A stretch of 64,000 nucleotides of DNA. Origin: Actinomycetaceae bacterium (lineage in GTDB: Bacteria > Actinomycetota > Actinomycetes > Actinomycetales > Actinomycetaceae). The translations under genes were made by a program, and so were the position numbers. The notes below the pieces were generated by a model, which was not told where the DNA came from, did no database searches, and was given only the letters and a program-made list of their open reading frames with translations. The stretch lies in assembly GCA_030532405.1 (NCBI GenBank), contig JAUNLF010000003.1:62001-126000 (forward strand), read 5' to 3'. Below are positions 63,623 through 64,000 of the stretch, piece by piece (the stretch's first letter is position 1; each line of letters opens with the position of its first letter).

Positions 63623-63744
63623 AATGCATTAAGTCACCTTTAGGCCTACCTGGTTCCGCAAAGGGATACCGGTTGAAGTAGTATTTACATGTTGTAATCG
63701 GCCTAAACGGCCATTTTTGTCTAGATACTTTGGAGTGCGTGTAC

Positions 63745-64000
63745 GTGAAGAGCACTGTCGAAAATCTCGAACCCACGCGGGCAAAGGTCACCGTCGAGGT
63801 TCCTTACGAGGAATTGAAGAAGGACATGGACGCCGCCTACCGCGACCTCGCGAAGCAGGTTGACGTCCCCGGTTTCCGCCGCGGCAAGGTGCCCCCGCGC
63901 GTTATTGACCAGCGATTCGGTCGCGTTGTCGTAATCGAGCAGGTAATCAACGACGTCCTGCCGAAGTTCTACGCCGACGTCATCACCGAGAACGACCTGC
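63745..64000 (+). CDS. tig: Trigger factor (partial, 5' end)
   Basis: The first 85 codons of trigger factor, the ribosome-bound peptidyl-prolyl isomerase and chaperone. The start is GTG: MKSTVENLEPTRAKVTVEVP, then the ribosome-binding signature with GFRRGKVPPRVIDQRFG. TGGAG lies about 9 nt upstream. The gene runs off the window end and in many genomes is followed by clpP genes. Confidence 0.95.
   Translation, partial: MKSTVENLEPTRAKVTVEVPYEELKKDMDAAYRDLAKQVDVPGFRRGKVPPRVIDQRFGRVVVIEQVINDVLPKFYADVITENDL

Noticed and set aside
63664-63680. A fourth AraR operator before tig (GGATACCGGTTGAAG)
   Set aside because: Only the core GATACCGGT matches and the right half-site is lost; tig is not expected to be sugar-controlled.

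Overview
The window looks like a stretch of chromosome from a Gram-positive, moderately high-GC actinobacterium, most likely of the Actinomycetaceae (Actinomyces, Varibaculum or Mobiluncus relatives); the genus cannot be fixed from sequence alone. The evidence is a zinc-free actinobacterial-type L32, oligoribonuclease Orn, a CstA / small Cys-Cys-ending protein / ArsA-like ATPase module of the corynebacterial kind, sortase-assembled pili, GTG/TTG starts, and many genes with a TANNNT box 6-7 nt ahead of the start codon and no Shine-Dalgarno sequence (apparent leaderless mRNAs). I see no IS element, prophage, CRISPR array or rRNA operon.

Layout. 1-13.7 kb: housekeeping genes (tRNA-Lys, VKOR-like protein, HIT protein, leuS, aldose epimerase, GH13 hydrolase, Nei glycosylase, GNAT, cysK-cysE, YigZ, rpmF, tRNA-Arg, ilvA, orn). 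13.9-20.1 kb: a sortase-anchored surface protein (LANTG signal) closely followed by a tail-less SSB, then ettA, an aminotransferase and tesB. 20.2-28.3 kb: single-domain PTS proteins (EIIB, EIIA, EIIB) around malQ, then peptidases PepN and PepO-like. 28.4-33.6 kb: an SDR oxidoreductase, an Asp-rich lipoprotein, tRNA-Pro, tRNA-Gly, beta-carbonic anhydrase and the cstA / CC-protein / arsA operon. 33.8-43.1 kb: a CDF-like transporter with an Asp8 tail, an amine-degradation cluster (flavin amine oxidase, APC permease, AraC regulator, aldehyde dehydrogenase), a cytochrome b / molybdopterin-oxidoreductase fusion with a coupled 80-aa partner, an RpiB-like isomerase and a putative Cys/His regulator. 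43.2-52.2 kb: a pilus locus on the minus strand (major pilin, class C sortase, 2097-aa LPMSG adhesin). 52.3-63.5 kb: a U32 protein, an orphan 133-aa gene and an L-arabinose regulon (araD, araB, araR, araA and a ChvE/GguA/GguB-type ABC transporter). The window ends inside tig.

How the genes work together. The arabinose genes are tied together by three near-identical 16-bp palindromic sites placed before araD/araB, araA and the transporter, which fits control by the LacI-family protein encoded between araB and araA. The amine oxidase, permease and aldehyde dehydrogenase would import an amine and oxidise it through its aldehyde to an acid. The pilus locus encodes shaft, polymerising sortase and a probable tip adhesin; its promoter lies between two arms of an inverted repeat, and a strong hairpin separates shaft gene from sortase gene. 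The least explained items are the CstA/CC-protein/ArsA module, the membrane molybdo-enzyme whose Mo domain seems to face the cytoplasm, its Cys-less HMA-like partner, and the lipoprotein whose last 60 residues include 40 Asp.
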